Assembly: GCA_016648135.1 (NCBI GenBank)
Contig: JADDOH010002038.1
Coordinates: 186,001-250,000 of the forward strand
Direction: 5' to 3'
Length of the DNA: 64,000 nucleotides
From: Agrypnia vestita
Taxonomy: Eukaryota > Arthropoda > Insecta > Trichoptera > Phryganeidae
Shown: in pieces, positions 21,336 through 31,517 of the stretch
How positions within the stretch are numbered: the stretch's first letter is position 1
How the letters are laid out: each line of letters begins with the position of its first letter
Translations under genes and position numbers: made by a program
The notes under the pieces: generated by a model
Seen by the model: only the letters and a program-made list of their open reading frames with translations
Databases searched by the model: none
What the model was told of the DNA's origin: nothing

Positions 21336-21680
21336 CTCCTCACTAGGGGTTACTGTGCTGAGGCGGACTAATTTAAAAATAACGATTTATAATTTCTTTT
21401 CATTTCATGCCATTTTTCAATAAATTTTCGTACTAATTTTTTAAATATCTATACAATCAGGTATTTACTATTTTAATATTAAATACTAGCTGTAACCCCT
21501 CAAAAACCTCCTCACTAGGGGTTCCTGTGATGAGGCGGACTAATTTAAAAATAACGATTTATAATTTCTTTTCATTTCATGCCATTTTTCAATAAATTTT
21601 CGTACTATTTTTTTAAATATCTATACTATCAGGTATCTACCATTTTTATATTGAATACTAGCTGTAACCCGTAAAAAATG
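21336..21680. repeat. Tandem duplication, period 172 bp
   Basis: 21336-21507 and 21508-21680 are about 95% identical (CTCCTCACTAGGGGTT ... ATACTAGCTGTAACCC). Each unit ends with the first bases of the ACTAGCTG-family repeat, and the second unit runs into a fuller copy at 21658, so the duplication breakpoint sits inside that repeat. Confidence 0.85.
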
Positions 21681-22112
21681 ACGGCACGTTTAAATGCTGA
21701 TTCCTAAAGAATAAGTATTTACTTATTTATAGCCGACACCCATGAAATTGTAATAATGATATCAAAATATTTGAAAAAAAAAATTGAAGTTCCTCTGCCG
21801 GCAGTTAATGGTACAATTTTTATTATTTTACCCTGGCGTTTATGCTGGATGGAAAATGAAATAGTTTGCGTCTTTGCTAAATTCTGTATGTACTGTATTG
21901 ACCGATCCCTCAGGCTCGGCGGTAGCAACATGTGTTGCTGTAGCATAAGCGGCCGATTCGGGTTTGCTGGCCCGGTGTTCTAGCCCCACCTCCGGCCATT
22001 TAATTTGTTTTTTAGCCATGAATTCAAACGAAATTAAGGACATTACACGAAGTAACGGGTCAGACAGACAACAGACAGACACACAGGGATAGACAGAATT
22101 ATTATATTTATA
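21658..22112 (+). repeat. ACTAGCTG-family repeat, copy 2
   Basis: Begins ACTAGCTGTAACCCGTAAAA and ends GACAGACAACAGACAGAC ... AATTATTATA. The middle holds AAATTGAAGTTCCTCTGCCG and a GC-rich core at 21900-22000 with TTTAATTTGTTTTTTAGCC. Confidence 0.75.
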
Positions 22113-22171
22113 TTATTGATTTTGTAAGCAAAAGATAATGATGTTTATATTGCATTGCTTTTTTTATCATC

Positions 22172-22198
22172 TTGATGAAGGAAATTGCTTTTTCGAAA
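22172..22198 (+). other. PLE-type terminal hairpin motif
   Basis: TTGATGA, A, GGAAA/TTTTC stem (one G-U), GAAATCGG, then an AAATAAAGTC signal. The first box is TTGATGA rather than CTGATGA. Confidence 0.5.
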
Positions 22199-22689
22199 TC
22201 GGTCTACTTCAGTAAATAAAGTCAAATTGTCAAATGGTCAAACAGTAAATTTAAAGTTTTATTGATTTTGGAAATATATTGCTTAGAAGGTGTAATAAAA
22301 AAAGGCTTTGAATTGAATGGTTGATCAGCAGCTCCTTCGCAGCCTTGTTTAGTTAATAGGGACCGCACACTTTATGACAATGGCCACAAACCAAATCGTG
22401 AGGAATATGTTAACACTTTCCATCGCTTTCACTGTTGCCATCACGCAAGTTCAGTTTAATTCGCAATTTGATAAATAAGGCATGTCGCAACCCGGCCGTT
22501 AGAGATTTTTACGAAAGTGGACATTATCTACCATCCGGTTCCAATAAAGTACTAAAATGTACTCGATTTTCATTTTTATTTGCTTATTTTATTAACTGTT
22601 TAGCGCAGTCCCCAATTGTATGCATGGGGTCTAGTCGTATTTGACAGCAAACAAGTTAAAAAGTTTTTTCACCAACTTACTTATCAATA

Positions 22690-23250
22690 AACATGCTTAA
22701 GGTGGTATACTTTGCGTTTGCCCAGTCCATACTACAGTATGTTATAATACCCAACACCATTTCTCCTATCAAGGACGGAAAAAAATATAGAAAATTCAAG
22801 ACTAAATTGAAAAATCTTCTACAAAAAACCATCACAATAACGCAATGAAAAAATGTTATCAAAAAAAATCTATACATACTTTTAAATTTTATTACAATAC
22901 CTTCTTAATTATTAATTTTTATAACTTAATTTAATGTTTCCTTGTGTATATCTTATTTACTAAATCTAATGTCTCACATTTTTGTATTCTTGTATAGTTT
23001 ATATCTTACTTACTTAATTTAATGTCTTAATTTTTATAACTTTATCTAATGTTTGTTTGTCTATATCTTACTTATTTAATCCAATGTCTTACACTAACGA
23101 TTTCATTAATAATAGATAAATACAGATATGACAATGCCCCCACTTTTAAACACGAGAATAAATTTTCATTTAAAATGTGTAATGTAAATGTGTATTAATT
23201 ATATTATATTGAATACACTCTTAAGTTTGTAAATTTATCAAATAAATTTA
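22690..23250 (+). pseudogene. jockey/CR1-like LINE remnant with long AT-rich 3' UTR
   Basis: The plus strand reads MLKVVYFAFAQSILQYVI then a jump to ISPIKDGKKYRKFKTKLKNL. FAQSILQYG is the conserved motif of jockey/CR1 RTs (compare LLQYGIIGWGGA at 36650), and a roughly 100-residue piece appears deleted after it. 22915-23100 is a degenerate tandem of TAATGTTT...TATATCTTACTTA units. The element ends in an A-rich tail near 23250. Confidence 0.65.
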
Positions 23251-23687
23251 ATAAAAATAAAAAAATTGCAAAACAATTTTTAAATTGATGCGGATTTGGT
23301 TCTACGGTTTGCAAGAATAACTTATTGAATTTTGCGTTATCTTGCATATACCAATTAGATATAAAAATATTTAACTGAGCAAATTTAGAGGTAATAATTT
23401 TGCTTTGGAATTAATTATTAATTATAATTAATCAAGACATATTATAGATGTCTCATAGCGACGAAGCTATTTATGTAAGAAAGAAGATTTGAAAGTTTTT
23501 TTGGGTTACATTCAAGATCACATTCTTATTGTGAAGTTGCAATTTTTCATAACAAATTATTGCAAAGTAATTTGTAACTTTAGTATCAGAAAAAGTGGAT
23601 TAGGTACTCTTAAAATGGACGATAAATGTCAATTAATTAATAAATGAGACTTACATATAAGGTCGATATACTCACGGAAATATACAA
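23251..23687. other. Unclassified AT-rich DNA
   Basis: No supported feature. Confidence 0.3.
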
Positions 23688-23763
23688 GGCTCCTATAGCA
23701 TTATTTGATAATGCGCCTGTCCCGGAAAGGAAGAGATCCGTGGTTCGAATCCCGGTAGTAGCC
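23688..23763 (+). repeat. tRNA-like sequence (SINE head or tRNA pseudogene)
   Basis: GGCTCCT and AGTAGCC can pair as an acceptor stem with one mismatch. A GCAT/ATGC D-stem-like helix and a perfect B box GGTTCGAATCC (23742-23752) are present. The anticodon arm is not convincing, so a functional tRNA is unlikely. Confidence 0.45.
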
Positions 23764-24305
23764 AAATATTTTTTCGTGGATTAGATTTTTCTGTATGTCT
23801 TTCTAATTGATTAATTAATTCGGTCTTTTTGGGTGTTTATAGAGTTTGAGACCCATTTTATTGTATTGTATTGTAATGAGATAGAATTGACGCACTATGT
23901 CACTTGTCCAAAAATATCGAAGAATCGAAAACAGCTCGCAACCATCTCGAACATCTAGGGTGATATAAAGCCTTTGGGAAACGTCTACAAACATCCAGAA
24001 ATGCCTAGAAGCGGCGAGAACGTTCTCCTGAACATTAGAAAAATCTAGGAGGTTCGGGCATTAATGTAGTATTGCATTTTTTTTTTCTTTGTATACCTTC
24101 TTTTTCTTCTTCTTCTTTTCTGGCTTTCACCCGTATGGGGTGTTCTCGCCATAAAACAAGTGTATTTCTTCGTTGGCAATGGGTGTGTTTTTTCCCTCTT
24201 TTATTTTGGAAATTTGAATTGTAACCGATTCATTTTAGGATAAACATTATTCTGTGTGTATTAGTAATGGTGTAGGATATGGGGTACATAATGTTAGTTT
24301 ATTTA
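23764..24305. other. Unclassified
   Basis: 23890-24055 contains scattered GAACATCTAG, GAACGTTCTC and CTAGAA words reminiscent of the HSE-bearing repeat at 48483, but too diverged to align by eye. A TTCTTCTTCTTC run is at 24106-24117. Confidence 0.35.
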
Positions 24306-24530
24306 ATTTTTATAGATTTATACCGTTAGCTTTTACGAATATTGTTAGTAGTTTTAAAGTGATTTGATCGTTGGAAGATAAGAGGGTTGGGACGTTGATG
24401 GGGAATGGAATATTGTAATAAGAAAGATCTTGAATAAAATTTGTGTAACGGTCATTGATGGGGCATCCAAAAAATATGTGATCTAAATGTTCGTCGTCCA
24501 TCCCATTATTTTGAACACCTTTTAATTATT
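24306..24530 (-). pseudogene. jockey-type LINE C-terminal fragment
   Basis: The minus strand reads MDDEHLDHIFFGCPINDRYT followed by NFIQDLSYYNIPFPINV. The xxxLDHIFFGCP motif is the end of the zinc-binding C-terminal tail of jockey/I-type RT ORFs. Confidence 0.6.
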
Positions 24531-24639
24531 GGCGGTTTCTGGTATCGTTAATGACAGACATTGTTATGTATTTCGATTTAATATTTGGAGTAAATTCTCT
24601 CTTTACTAACTCACATGACAATCAGTTGTCCGTTTGAAA

Positions 24640-24830
24640 ATATGAGACGATTTGTATGCAGTCGGCTATCAACTAATGGTCCGTGGTTCTGATCTCGAAT
24701 GTCACGAGGCGGCCCTGGCGACGGACCACCTGCCTCCTGACCCAGAGAGGGCGGCAGGTGACGGCCGATGACAATGTCACGGTGAATTATTTAAACAGCG
24801 TGTCAGAGTACATTACTCTTTATTGACATT
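24640..24830. other. GC-rich unclassified block
   Basis: CACGAGGCGGCCCTGGCGAC ... GGGCGGCAGGTGACGGCCGA stands out from the AT-rich background. TGTCACG occurs on both sides. Nature unknown. Confidence 0.3.
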
Positions 24831-25145
24831 TTTTTTTATTTAATTTTTTTTTTACAGGGTAGTAACAGTTACTTATGAATTAATGTTTCTCTACTACATG
24901 AGTGTCATAAACTCGTGTGTAGTAGAGGAGTATCATTACATTATACATTTATAAAGAATTTTGTGATAAAATGTACATATTCATCAGGTAATAAGTATAT
25001 ATATATATATAAATTTCCAAAAACCATAAAGACCAATAATGACCCAAATTTAGATTTTGACCAGACCTCACTTGGTAATAATCTTTCGATACGAACAGAC
25101 GTGCTCGCACTGCCCCTCGTGACGGAAATTTATTAACAAGACACC

Positions 25146-25173
25146 CTGAAGATGCCTGTGATTCAGGCGAAAC
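25146..25173 (+). other. PLE-type terminal hairpin motif (GCCTG/CAGGC stem)
   Basis: CTGAAGA, T, perfect stem GCCTG/CAGGC around TGATT, then GAAACGTCGGTTGACG. No PLE ORF is readable upstream, so the assignment rests on the motif alone. Confidence 0.55.
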
Positions 25174-25275
25174 GTCGGTTGACGAATGGTCCTTCTGAGG
25201 ACCAGATTTTGACGCGGGTTACCCCCAAAGAAATTGATACTAACATTCCTAACACCCGTGAAAACCTTCATTATA

Positions 25276-25277
25276 GC

Positions 25278-25306
<29 letters not shown>
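25276..25306. repeat. (TA)n microsatellite
   Basis: About 15 uninterrupted AT dinucleotides. A shorter run lies near 24996-25011. Confidence 0.95.
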
Positions 25307-25308
<2 letters not shown>

Positions 25309-25521
25309 GACAATCAAGTAATAATAAGTATGTAATAAAAAGTAATAAGTAAGTAAAAGGTACATATATAATAAAATTAAAAATTTAATCATTTCTGAAG
25401 GTATTTTTTCACGTTTTTTAAATGATTCATAATTTTCCTCAGTCCTCATTTCAACAGGCAAATAGTTGAACCATTTCACATCTATGAATGTGTAGTGATG
25501 CTTTAACATACATTTGTAATA

Positions 25522-25550
25522 TTAGGTCCTTACATATGAAATTGGCGTTT
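25522..25550 (+). repeat. mariner left terminal inverted repeat
   Basis: 29 bp, identical to the inverted right end; preceded by TA. Confidence 0.97.
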
Positions 25551-25696
25551 TGCCGTACTGGCAAATTTGATTTCAAATATCTTCTCTCCAAATCCAAATT
25601 TATACAGCTATTTATTCATGTATTTGTGTTTTGAAAATTATAATTCATTTGTTTTTTCCTCAATTGTTTTTTTCTTTGCGTCACTCAGTTTACAAA

Positions 25697-26713
25697 ATGA
25701 AAAACTTGAAATATCGCGTTATTTACGAGTACGAGTTCCACCGTGGCACCAGTGCTGCAGAAACGGCTCGAAGGATTAATGATGTGTATGGCGACGGTGC
25801 CGCAAAAGAAAACACAGTGCGTTTTTGGTTCCAACGTTTTCGTTCTGGAAATTTCAGGCAGAACAAGCCCCGTGGACGGCCGGAGACCAAAGTTGATAAT
25901 GAAGAATTGAAGGCTATTGTGGAAGCGGATCCATCGCAAACCACATCCGAGTTAGCTGCAGGCTGCGGTGTTAGTGATAAAACTGTTTTAATCCACTTGA
26001 AGCAAATTGGTAAGGTGAAAAAGCTTGAAAGGTGGGTACCTCACGAATTGAGTGAAGCAAATCAACAAACGCGCGTTGACTGCTGCGTTGCATTACTCAA
26101 CCGGCACAATAATGAAGGGATTTTAAATCGAATCATTACCTGTGATGAAAAGTGGATCCTGTACGATAATCGGAAGCGCTCATCGCAATGGCTGAACCCT
26201 GCCGAACCAGCCAAACCATGCCCCAAGCGAAAATTGACTCCAAAAAAGTTACTTGTGAGCGTTTGGTGGACTAGTGCTGGTGTCGTTCACTACAGCTTTC
26301 TTAAATCTGGCCAGACGATTACGGCAGATGTCTATTGTCAGCAACTGCAAACCATGATGGAAAAGCTAGCTGCTAGACAACCGAGGCTGGTTAATCGCTC
26401 TAGGCCACTGCTGCTTCATGATAACGCTAGACCACACACTGCACAACAGACGGCTACCAAATTAGAGGAGCTTCAATTGGAATGTCTAAGACATCCACCG
26501 TACTCTCCGGACCTTGCCCCAACAGATTACCATTTTTTTCGAAATTTGGATAACTTCTTGCAAAGGAAAAAATTCAACTCCGATGGGGCAGTCCAAACCG
26601 CCTTCAAAGATTTTATTGATTCCCGTCCGAATGGTTTTTTTAGTAAAGGGATCGATGAACTACCTATGAGATGGCAAAAGTGCATAGATAGCAATGGTAC
26701 ATACTTTGATTAA
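25697..26713 (+). CDS. mariner transposase (intact, DD34D)
   Basis: 338 residues; catalyses cut-and-paste transposition at TA sites in the nucleus. I chose the ATG at 25697 (MKNLKYRVIYEYEF) because the frame upstream of it (from 25631) is not mariner-like and the resulting length fits the family (about 340-350). The N-terminal half (about 1-110) holds two helix-turn-helix domains that bind the TIRs, with KTVLIHLKQIGKVKK at the end of the second. WVPHEL is at 113-118. The catalytic residues are D150 (ITCDEKW), D242 (LLHDNARPHT) and D277 (YSPDLAPTDYHFF), with exactly 34 residues between the last two. The C-terminus RWQKCIDSNGTYFD is typical. The third aspartate is present, unlike the D-to-N change I recall in human SETMAR. 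No stops or frameshifts, so it is potentially active. A poly(A)-like AATAAATA follows the stop. Confidence 0.97.
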   Translation: MKNLKYRVIYEYEFHRGTSAAETARRINDVYGDGAAKENTVRFWFQRFRSGNFRQNKPRGRPETKVDNEELKAIVEADPSQTTSELAAGCGVSDKTVLIHLKQIGKVKKLERWVPHELSEANQQTRVDCCVALLNRHNNEGILNRIITCDEKWILYDNRKRSSQWLNPAEPAKPCPKRKLTPKKLLVSVWWTSAGVVHYSFLKSGQTITADVYCQQLQTMMEKLAARQPRLVNRSRPLLLHDNARPHTAQQTATKLEELQLECLRHPPYSPDLAPTDYHFFRNLDNFLQRKKFNSDGAVQTAFKDFIDSRPNGFFSKGIDELPMRWQKCIDSNGTYFD

Positions 26714-26763
26714 ATAAATATATTATAACAAAAAAAAAATCGGCTTTATGTTCCTCCCATACT

Positions 26764-26792
26764 AAACGCCAATTTCATATGTAAGGACCTAA
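26764..26792 (-). repeat. mariner right terminal inverted repeat
   Basis: 29 bp, identical to the inverted left end; followed by TA. Confidence 0.97.
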
Positions 26793-26794
26793 TA

Positions 26795-27325
26795 TTAATG
26801 TATATTGTATGTAGCGAAGGGAAAAGCTACATTTATTGAGCTAAAATGAAGACTACGACACGCACACATTCACGAGTTCGAAGAATACAAAGTGTGCGCT
26901 ACATTTGTAGCAGGTACCGAAACATTATACACTTCATCTACTACAATGAACTACAAGAAGTGCTACTTAAAAATTGCACAACTAAAAATTTTCAAATCCA
27001 TGGGGAAGAGGGGTTGTTCCAGTTTTTCTCCATTCAATGCCAAAATTTTCAAATTCATGAGAGAGGGTTTGTTTCGATCTCCAAACTTTTTTTCGTTCGA
27101 TCACCATAAATATATCGACCATTCAATTCACATCAGAACCTCAATTATTTATTTTTATCAACATCAACTTCGCAAAAATTTCACGTATTAAAAAAGTCAC
27201 TTTTCAATTTAAAATTTGAAGTATGTTGTTTGTTGTGTGCATATTGAAGTGTCCTGTTTGCAGTTGCAGTTCACATACAAACGTGTGAAGTATGCGCTTC
27301 AATAAAATGTAGTTCTACATTGTAG
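26795..27325. other. Unclassified spacer between mariner and pogo-like element
   Basis: Small open frames of up to 99 codons (26892-27191) show no domain. The words CAAATCCATGGG and CAAATTCATGAG repeat weakly. Confidence 0.35.
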
Positions 27326-27327
27326 TA

Positions 27328-28376
27328 TGGGAACTGGGGGCATAACCACCCCTGTAAGGTTTGGATAAATTTCGAATCAAAATGAAGGTTTCTTTATTTT
27401 CCTTTATAGTTAATTCAGATAACAGCATTCACAAACTTTACATTTAAGTGATTAAAATGAAAATTCAGCAAGGTTTTATTATATGTTTATATTTAAAAGC
27501 ACAAAGTGAGAAAAAAACGATTGTGCCCCCACTGTGGGGCATAACCGATCCATTAAAAAATCATAGGGGCACAACGGTTTTTTTATTATATTTTTATAGT
27601 GTTACATTTTTTGAATTGGTTTCAATTGATATCATTTTTGGAAATTAAAAAATCATAAAGTTGGTCTGCATCCATACTCTCATAATCGCCATCAGATTTT
27701 TCTTTGTAACACGTAGGATAGACAGACAAATCATCGTCATCCAAAGGAATATGTTGTCGATGAACTCGCGGAAAACACCCTTTGTGGTGCATTTTCTTGC
27801 ATGTATCACAAACTAGTCAATCTGAAAATTTTGTGACACGTTCACAAATATAAAAAGAATTTTTCGGTTCTGCCTTTGGCGCAGTTTTATTATGTTTTTT
27901 AAATTTCAACTCCAATTCTGTTTTGTATGGCGAAATAGTCAATATTGCTGTCTTTCCCTTTTGTGATTTTCTTCGAGGTCGTTGCATTGCCTCTATGTGA
28001 TTTTGCCCCCAAATGACATTTTTTGAAAAAGTACATATGTATTTCATTTTTTAGGTTATATTGATATAAAATATCAATTTCACAACTTAAATCAAGACTC
28101 ATAAACATATTTAAAACAAAATTATGAAGAACTTCTTCAAAAACACAAAAAAATAACACTGAAAATGTGATGTCAATATAAGATTCTTACATAAATTGAA
28201 AAAAACGAAAATAATTAAGTCACTACGCAGCATATACACTAGATGTTAGCGTCAAACTGTCACGTACTATTTTACCGACGTGAACACAGTCTGTATAGAC
28301 AATTTAGAAAAAAATATCCATTCTGAAATGTATATAAACTGTTTTGCTCCATATGCGGTTATGCCCCCAGTTCCCC
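27328..28376 (-). mobile_element. Internally deleted pogo-like DNA transposon
   Basis: 1,049 bp with inverted termini (T/G)GGGAACTGGGGGCATAACC (19 of 20 matching) and a TA on each side (27326-27327, 28377-28378), as in the Tc1/mariner-pogo superfamily. A subterminal copy GGGGCATAACC lies at 27535-27545. The minus strand keeps only the 3' part of a transposase gene (27622-28047). Missing the DDE core, it is non-autonomous. Confidence 0.85.
27622..28047 (-). pseudogene. pogo/Tigger-like transposase C-terminus with zinc-finger tail
   Basis: The frame runs from 28047 to a stop at 27622 with one internal stop (27817). It reads RRKSQKGKTAILTISPYKTE ... NSFYICERVTKFSD, stop, LVCDTCKKMHHKGCFPRVHR and an acidic end DDDDLSVYPTCYKEKSDGDY. 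The GKTAILT region followed by a PHD-like CxxC...H..C finger is what I know from the C-termini of insect pogo-like transposases. The N-terminal HTH and the DDE domain are absent. Confidence 0.75.
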
Positions 28377-28378
28377 TA

Positions 28379-28930
28379 CTTATTACAGGGCGGACCCACC
28401 ACTACCGCCAGCTCCCTCTCATTACTAGCCCACAATGTGGCTGTGGGTTTGCCTCTACCTCTATTAAGTCTTCCATACATATTTGCCATACAAATAGATT
28501 CATCTCTATGAGACTCCATAAATTATAATAATTAATGATCTTCTCTCTGTGGACGAAATCCATCATTGTGTTCTTAGAATACATGTATAAAAATATTCTT
28601 ACAATATCTATAAACCTGAAAAAGTGAAGAAAAAAAATGAAGCCCAGATGAAACACCACTAGGGGCGATGGGTTAATCTCATGTGTCCAAGAAGTGATGT
28701 TAACGGCATGATGTTGTGGCCTGAAGAAGAGGACTATGATTGTAAAGAAGTTTTAATGAATTCCTAAAAGCTGCAAATAATAACATTATTTCTGTGAAAG
28801 ACAATATGACATCGTTTGCTGTGTAACGTACGAAATTTGCAGACTTATAAGAAAATTTATTTAAAATATTTCAAATAATCCCACAAAATTTATAGAACTT
28901 TTATGTATGTAAGCAATTATTAATTAATAA
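28379..28930. other. Unclassified with a family A fragment
   Basis: 28465-28545 carries the family A segment AAGTCTTCCATACATATTTG ... CATCTCTATGAGACTCCATA. CCTGAAGAAGAGGAC at 28723 resembles the PLE motif but lacks the stem and GAAAC. Confidence 0.45.
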
Positions 28931-29265
28931 ACTAGCTTTAATCCATCAAAAATGACGGTACTTTTAAATGTCGGTTCCTACAGAATAAGTATTTTATTTC
29001 ATTAAAAAAAATTTCGAAAAAAAATTAACAAAAAATTTGTTAATTTTTGAATTATGATGAATTTGAATGAATTTCAAAAAAATAATAATTTCGTAAAAAA
29101 AATTTTTTTCAAAAAATTTCCAAAAATAAAGTTTCGTAGAAAAAATTTTGGAAAAAATACTATAAAGAAGTTACGGACACTGCACAAAGTTACGAGGACA
29201 GACAGATAGACAGACGGACGGACCGACGGACAGACAGACAGACAAATTAACATAATCTATATTAA
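28931..29265 (+). repeat. ACTAGCTG-family repeat, copy 3
   Basis: Begins ACTAGCTTTAATCCATCAAA, continues with ATGACGGTACTTTTAAATG, and ends in an ACAGACGGACGGACCGACGG-type stretch. The middle is an A/T-rich degenerate segment instead of the GC-rich core seen in copies 1 and 2. Confidence 0.7.
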
Positions 29266-29725
29266 TCATGTATTTAAATTATCCAATTATCGTGAACAAC
29301 CGACACTATTGTATTCATAATATTTCTTCATAATTAAAATATGTTCAGACAAATGTAATATGTGGCTGCTCAGTGCTCGAACCAAAGTTCCCGAATAATT
29401 TTCTTGTCATAATGCAAAGTATTATTGCATTAAGGTTACAATAATGGATATGCGTGACTTGAATTATGTCAGTGGGCTTAGTTATGTTACGTCTGGTACC
29501 TACATGTGCGCATTGTTTAATATTCGGAGCACTTTTTGAATGTGAAGTTCATTGTTGCTGTCTCTGGTTCTGCGAATGTAAATGTATATAAATTGATATT
29601 AATTTTGTTCTTAATATAAAGAAGAGAAATAATAGAAACAAATTTCAAAATATAAAGGTATCATTACCAGAGGCAAAAATCTATGTATACTATGTCATGT
29701 AAAAGACTTTAGTTTGTTTTGTGGA
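29266..29725. other. Unclassified AT-rich DNA
   Basis: No supported feature. Confidence 0.3.
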
Positions 29726-30385
29726 CTAGGGGATTGGTGAACGTAACACTGTGTAAAATAAAGTATTGTAAAATCCAAGAGCAAGTTTACAGAGCATTCA
29801 CCGTATCAGAGAGTCTCAAGACTTTGGTCTGGAAAAACAAAAATATAGATACATATTGAAAGTTAGATCAAAATATGACATACGCTGTAAAGACATGGGC
29901 TGATACTGTCCAAAGGACTCATCATAACATCTGGAATGAAGGTGCTGAGATCCATTACTGGAAAAACTCTACGTGACCGTGTCAGAAATGTAGACAAAAG
30001 GCAAACTTGCAAAATAGAGGACATAGCATGATGGAATAGATCCAGAAGGAAATTCTGGAGGGATCACGTAACCAGAATGGACAGTGACTCATGTACATAG
30101 CAGCGAATGAAATCCCCTCTGGATGACGCCTATCGGGAAGACCACCGAAAATATGGAGGGATAGCTGGACCTCGTCATACCAGGAGGGGTAGTTTTCTGT
30201 AGCACAGATTAACAGATCTACTAAAAAAAAGAAGAAGAAGAAAATTGTGTAGTTTGATCACTTAAGGCCAGCACATACAGATTGTTAGCTCTGGGTCACT
30301 CTATAAAGACATCCATATACGTTTCCCATAGAAATAGCTTCGTCTCCGTGTAATTTTTCTTAATTAATAAATAAACAACAGTATA
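29726..30385 (+). repeat. Family A repeat split by a LINE
   Basis: The left part GGATTGGTGAACGTAACACT (29731-29750) and the right part TGTGTAGTTTGATCACTTAA ... TAGCTTCGTCTCCGTG (30246-30385) are contiguous in other family A copies (33500, 59088). The LINE at 29761-30242 separates them. Confidence 0.7.
29761..30242 (+). pseudogene. LINE 3' end with (GAA)n tail, nested in family A
   Basis: The plus strand has MTYAVKTWADTVQRTHHNIW, then in shifted frames a LRDRVRN-like stretch, FWRDHVTRMDSD and SWTSSYQEG. This is the conserved C-terminus of a common insect LINE, riddled with frameshifts. It ends AAGAAGAAGAAG. A shorter copy is at 18036-18262. ACTGTGTAAAAT and ATTGTGTAGTTT at the two junctions may be a diverged target duplication. 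Confidence 0.75.
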
Positions 30386-30480
30386 AACTTGAAGCTATAA
30401 AAATGAAAAATATGTGTATACTTGCCCGAACATCTATAAAATAAACACATTATCCCGTTAATGCAGTGTTCACTATAAAC

Positions 30481-30700
30481 GATCGTTTTCTTCTTCTTCT
30501 TTTTCTCATTCGGCGAGATGACCGGATCTTCGCGATCCTAAGCGCCGATTCAATCTCTCTAATTTGGTCCATCTTGGAGATCACCCACCACCCATGTACA
30601 TTCTCAGTAATCACTTATTTCTTCAAGATATCTCCCTTACTTCTATCAACATGCCCAAAGCATGAAATAATTATTTTCCTGCGTGTTGTCTAATCCCTTT
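30481..30700 (-). pseudogene. LINE 3' end, minus strand, (GAA)n tail
   Basis: In the minus sense the text GATCTCCAAGATGGACCAAA...AGAGAGATTGAATCGGCGCT...CCGGTCATCTCGCCGAATG encodes a broken SPRWTKLERLNRRL-like tail ending in GAAGAAGAAGAA (rc of 30489-30500). Severely degraded. Confidence 0.55.
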
Positions 30701-31517
30701 CTTTAATATACAATTACTGTATAACAGAGGCATTCGTTCATAGTATTTTCATTTTTTATTGTATGAAAACCAACTAAAGCTACTCTAACAAAGTAAATTT
30801 AGACCAAGCAGTCATAGAAAAGGAGGTTCGCTGATGAAAATACAGCATCATTACCAACGCACCAATGTTTAAAATATTCAATATTGCGATTATTTTCCTA
30901 CATCATAATAAAAAAAAATTATACTTTTTACGTTACGCAATATCATCACTAAATCAACTTAAGCTAATCATTTTACGTTTTCCTCTGCCAGAACCTTAAT
31001 TTCAAACTATTCACCCTCTCCCCATCTAGACCGATATTCCTGTTCTTACTGTCCGCTTTCACCAATTCTCTAGATTGTGATTTATTTGATTACATGTGTA
31101 TCTGTATAGATAATATTATATTAATGATTTTATATTTACTGATACGTAAAATAACGTAACTTTGTAGTCGATTGATTAAGTAATACCTACGGGTGTTTTC
31201 AAATATTTTTGTGGCTTTATGAGTATAATATAAAACTTAATTATTTTTAAAACTATTTATAAATTTTAAATAAATACAAGGAGTTTATGTTCATGTGTAT
31301 TAAATTTTCTGTTACTATGATGCGCCGAAAAGGGCGTGTAATCGTTGGCTTAAGGAAGAGTTGTAATGGAGAGGAATAAGTGTGTGAGCCAATAATCTAG
31401 CTCAATAATCCAACGATATAAGGCATAAAGCTCGGAGTAGCTGTATGCGCAGAACAGGAGAGAAGAAGACTAGAAAACATTAGGAGAAGATTACATTTAG
31501 CAGCGGAAGGCGGTCTG
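30701..31517. other. Unclassified intergenic DNA
   Basis: 31310-31515 is richer in GC and purines, possibly older sequence of the LINE that follows. No clear motif. Confidence 0.3.

Larger units (their letters stand above)
25522..26792 (+). mobile_element. Complete mariner transposon, cecropia/Hsmar1-like
   Basis: 1,271 bp bounded by perfect 29-bp terminal inverted repeats starting TTAGGTCCTTACATATGAAA (25522-25550 and 26764-26792), each flanked by the TA target duplication (25520-25521 and 26793-26794). It contains one uninterrupted transposase gene. Identical TIRs, full length and an intact catalytic triad indicate a recent arrival, by transposition or horizontal transfer, in a window where most other elements are broken. 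Confidence 0.97.

Noticed and set aside
23688..23763. Functional tRNA gene
   Set aside because: B box and acceptor pairing are good, but the anticodon arm does not form a normal 5-bp stem with a 7-nt loop.
28720..28745. Another PLE terminal motif (CCTGAAGAAGAGGAC)
   Set aside because: No paired stem and no GAAAC box follow.
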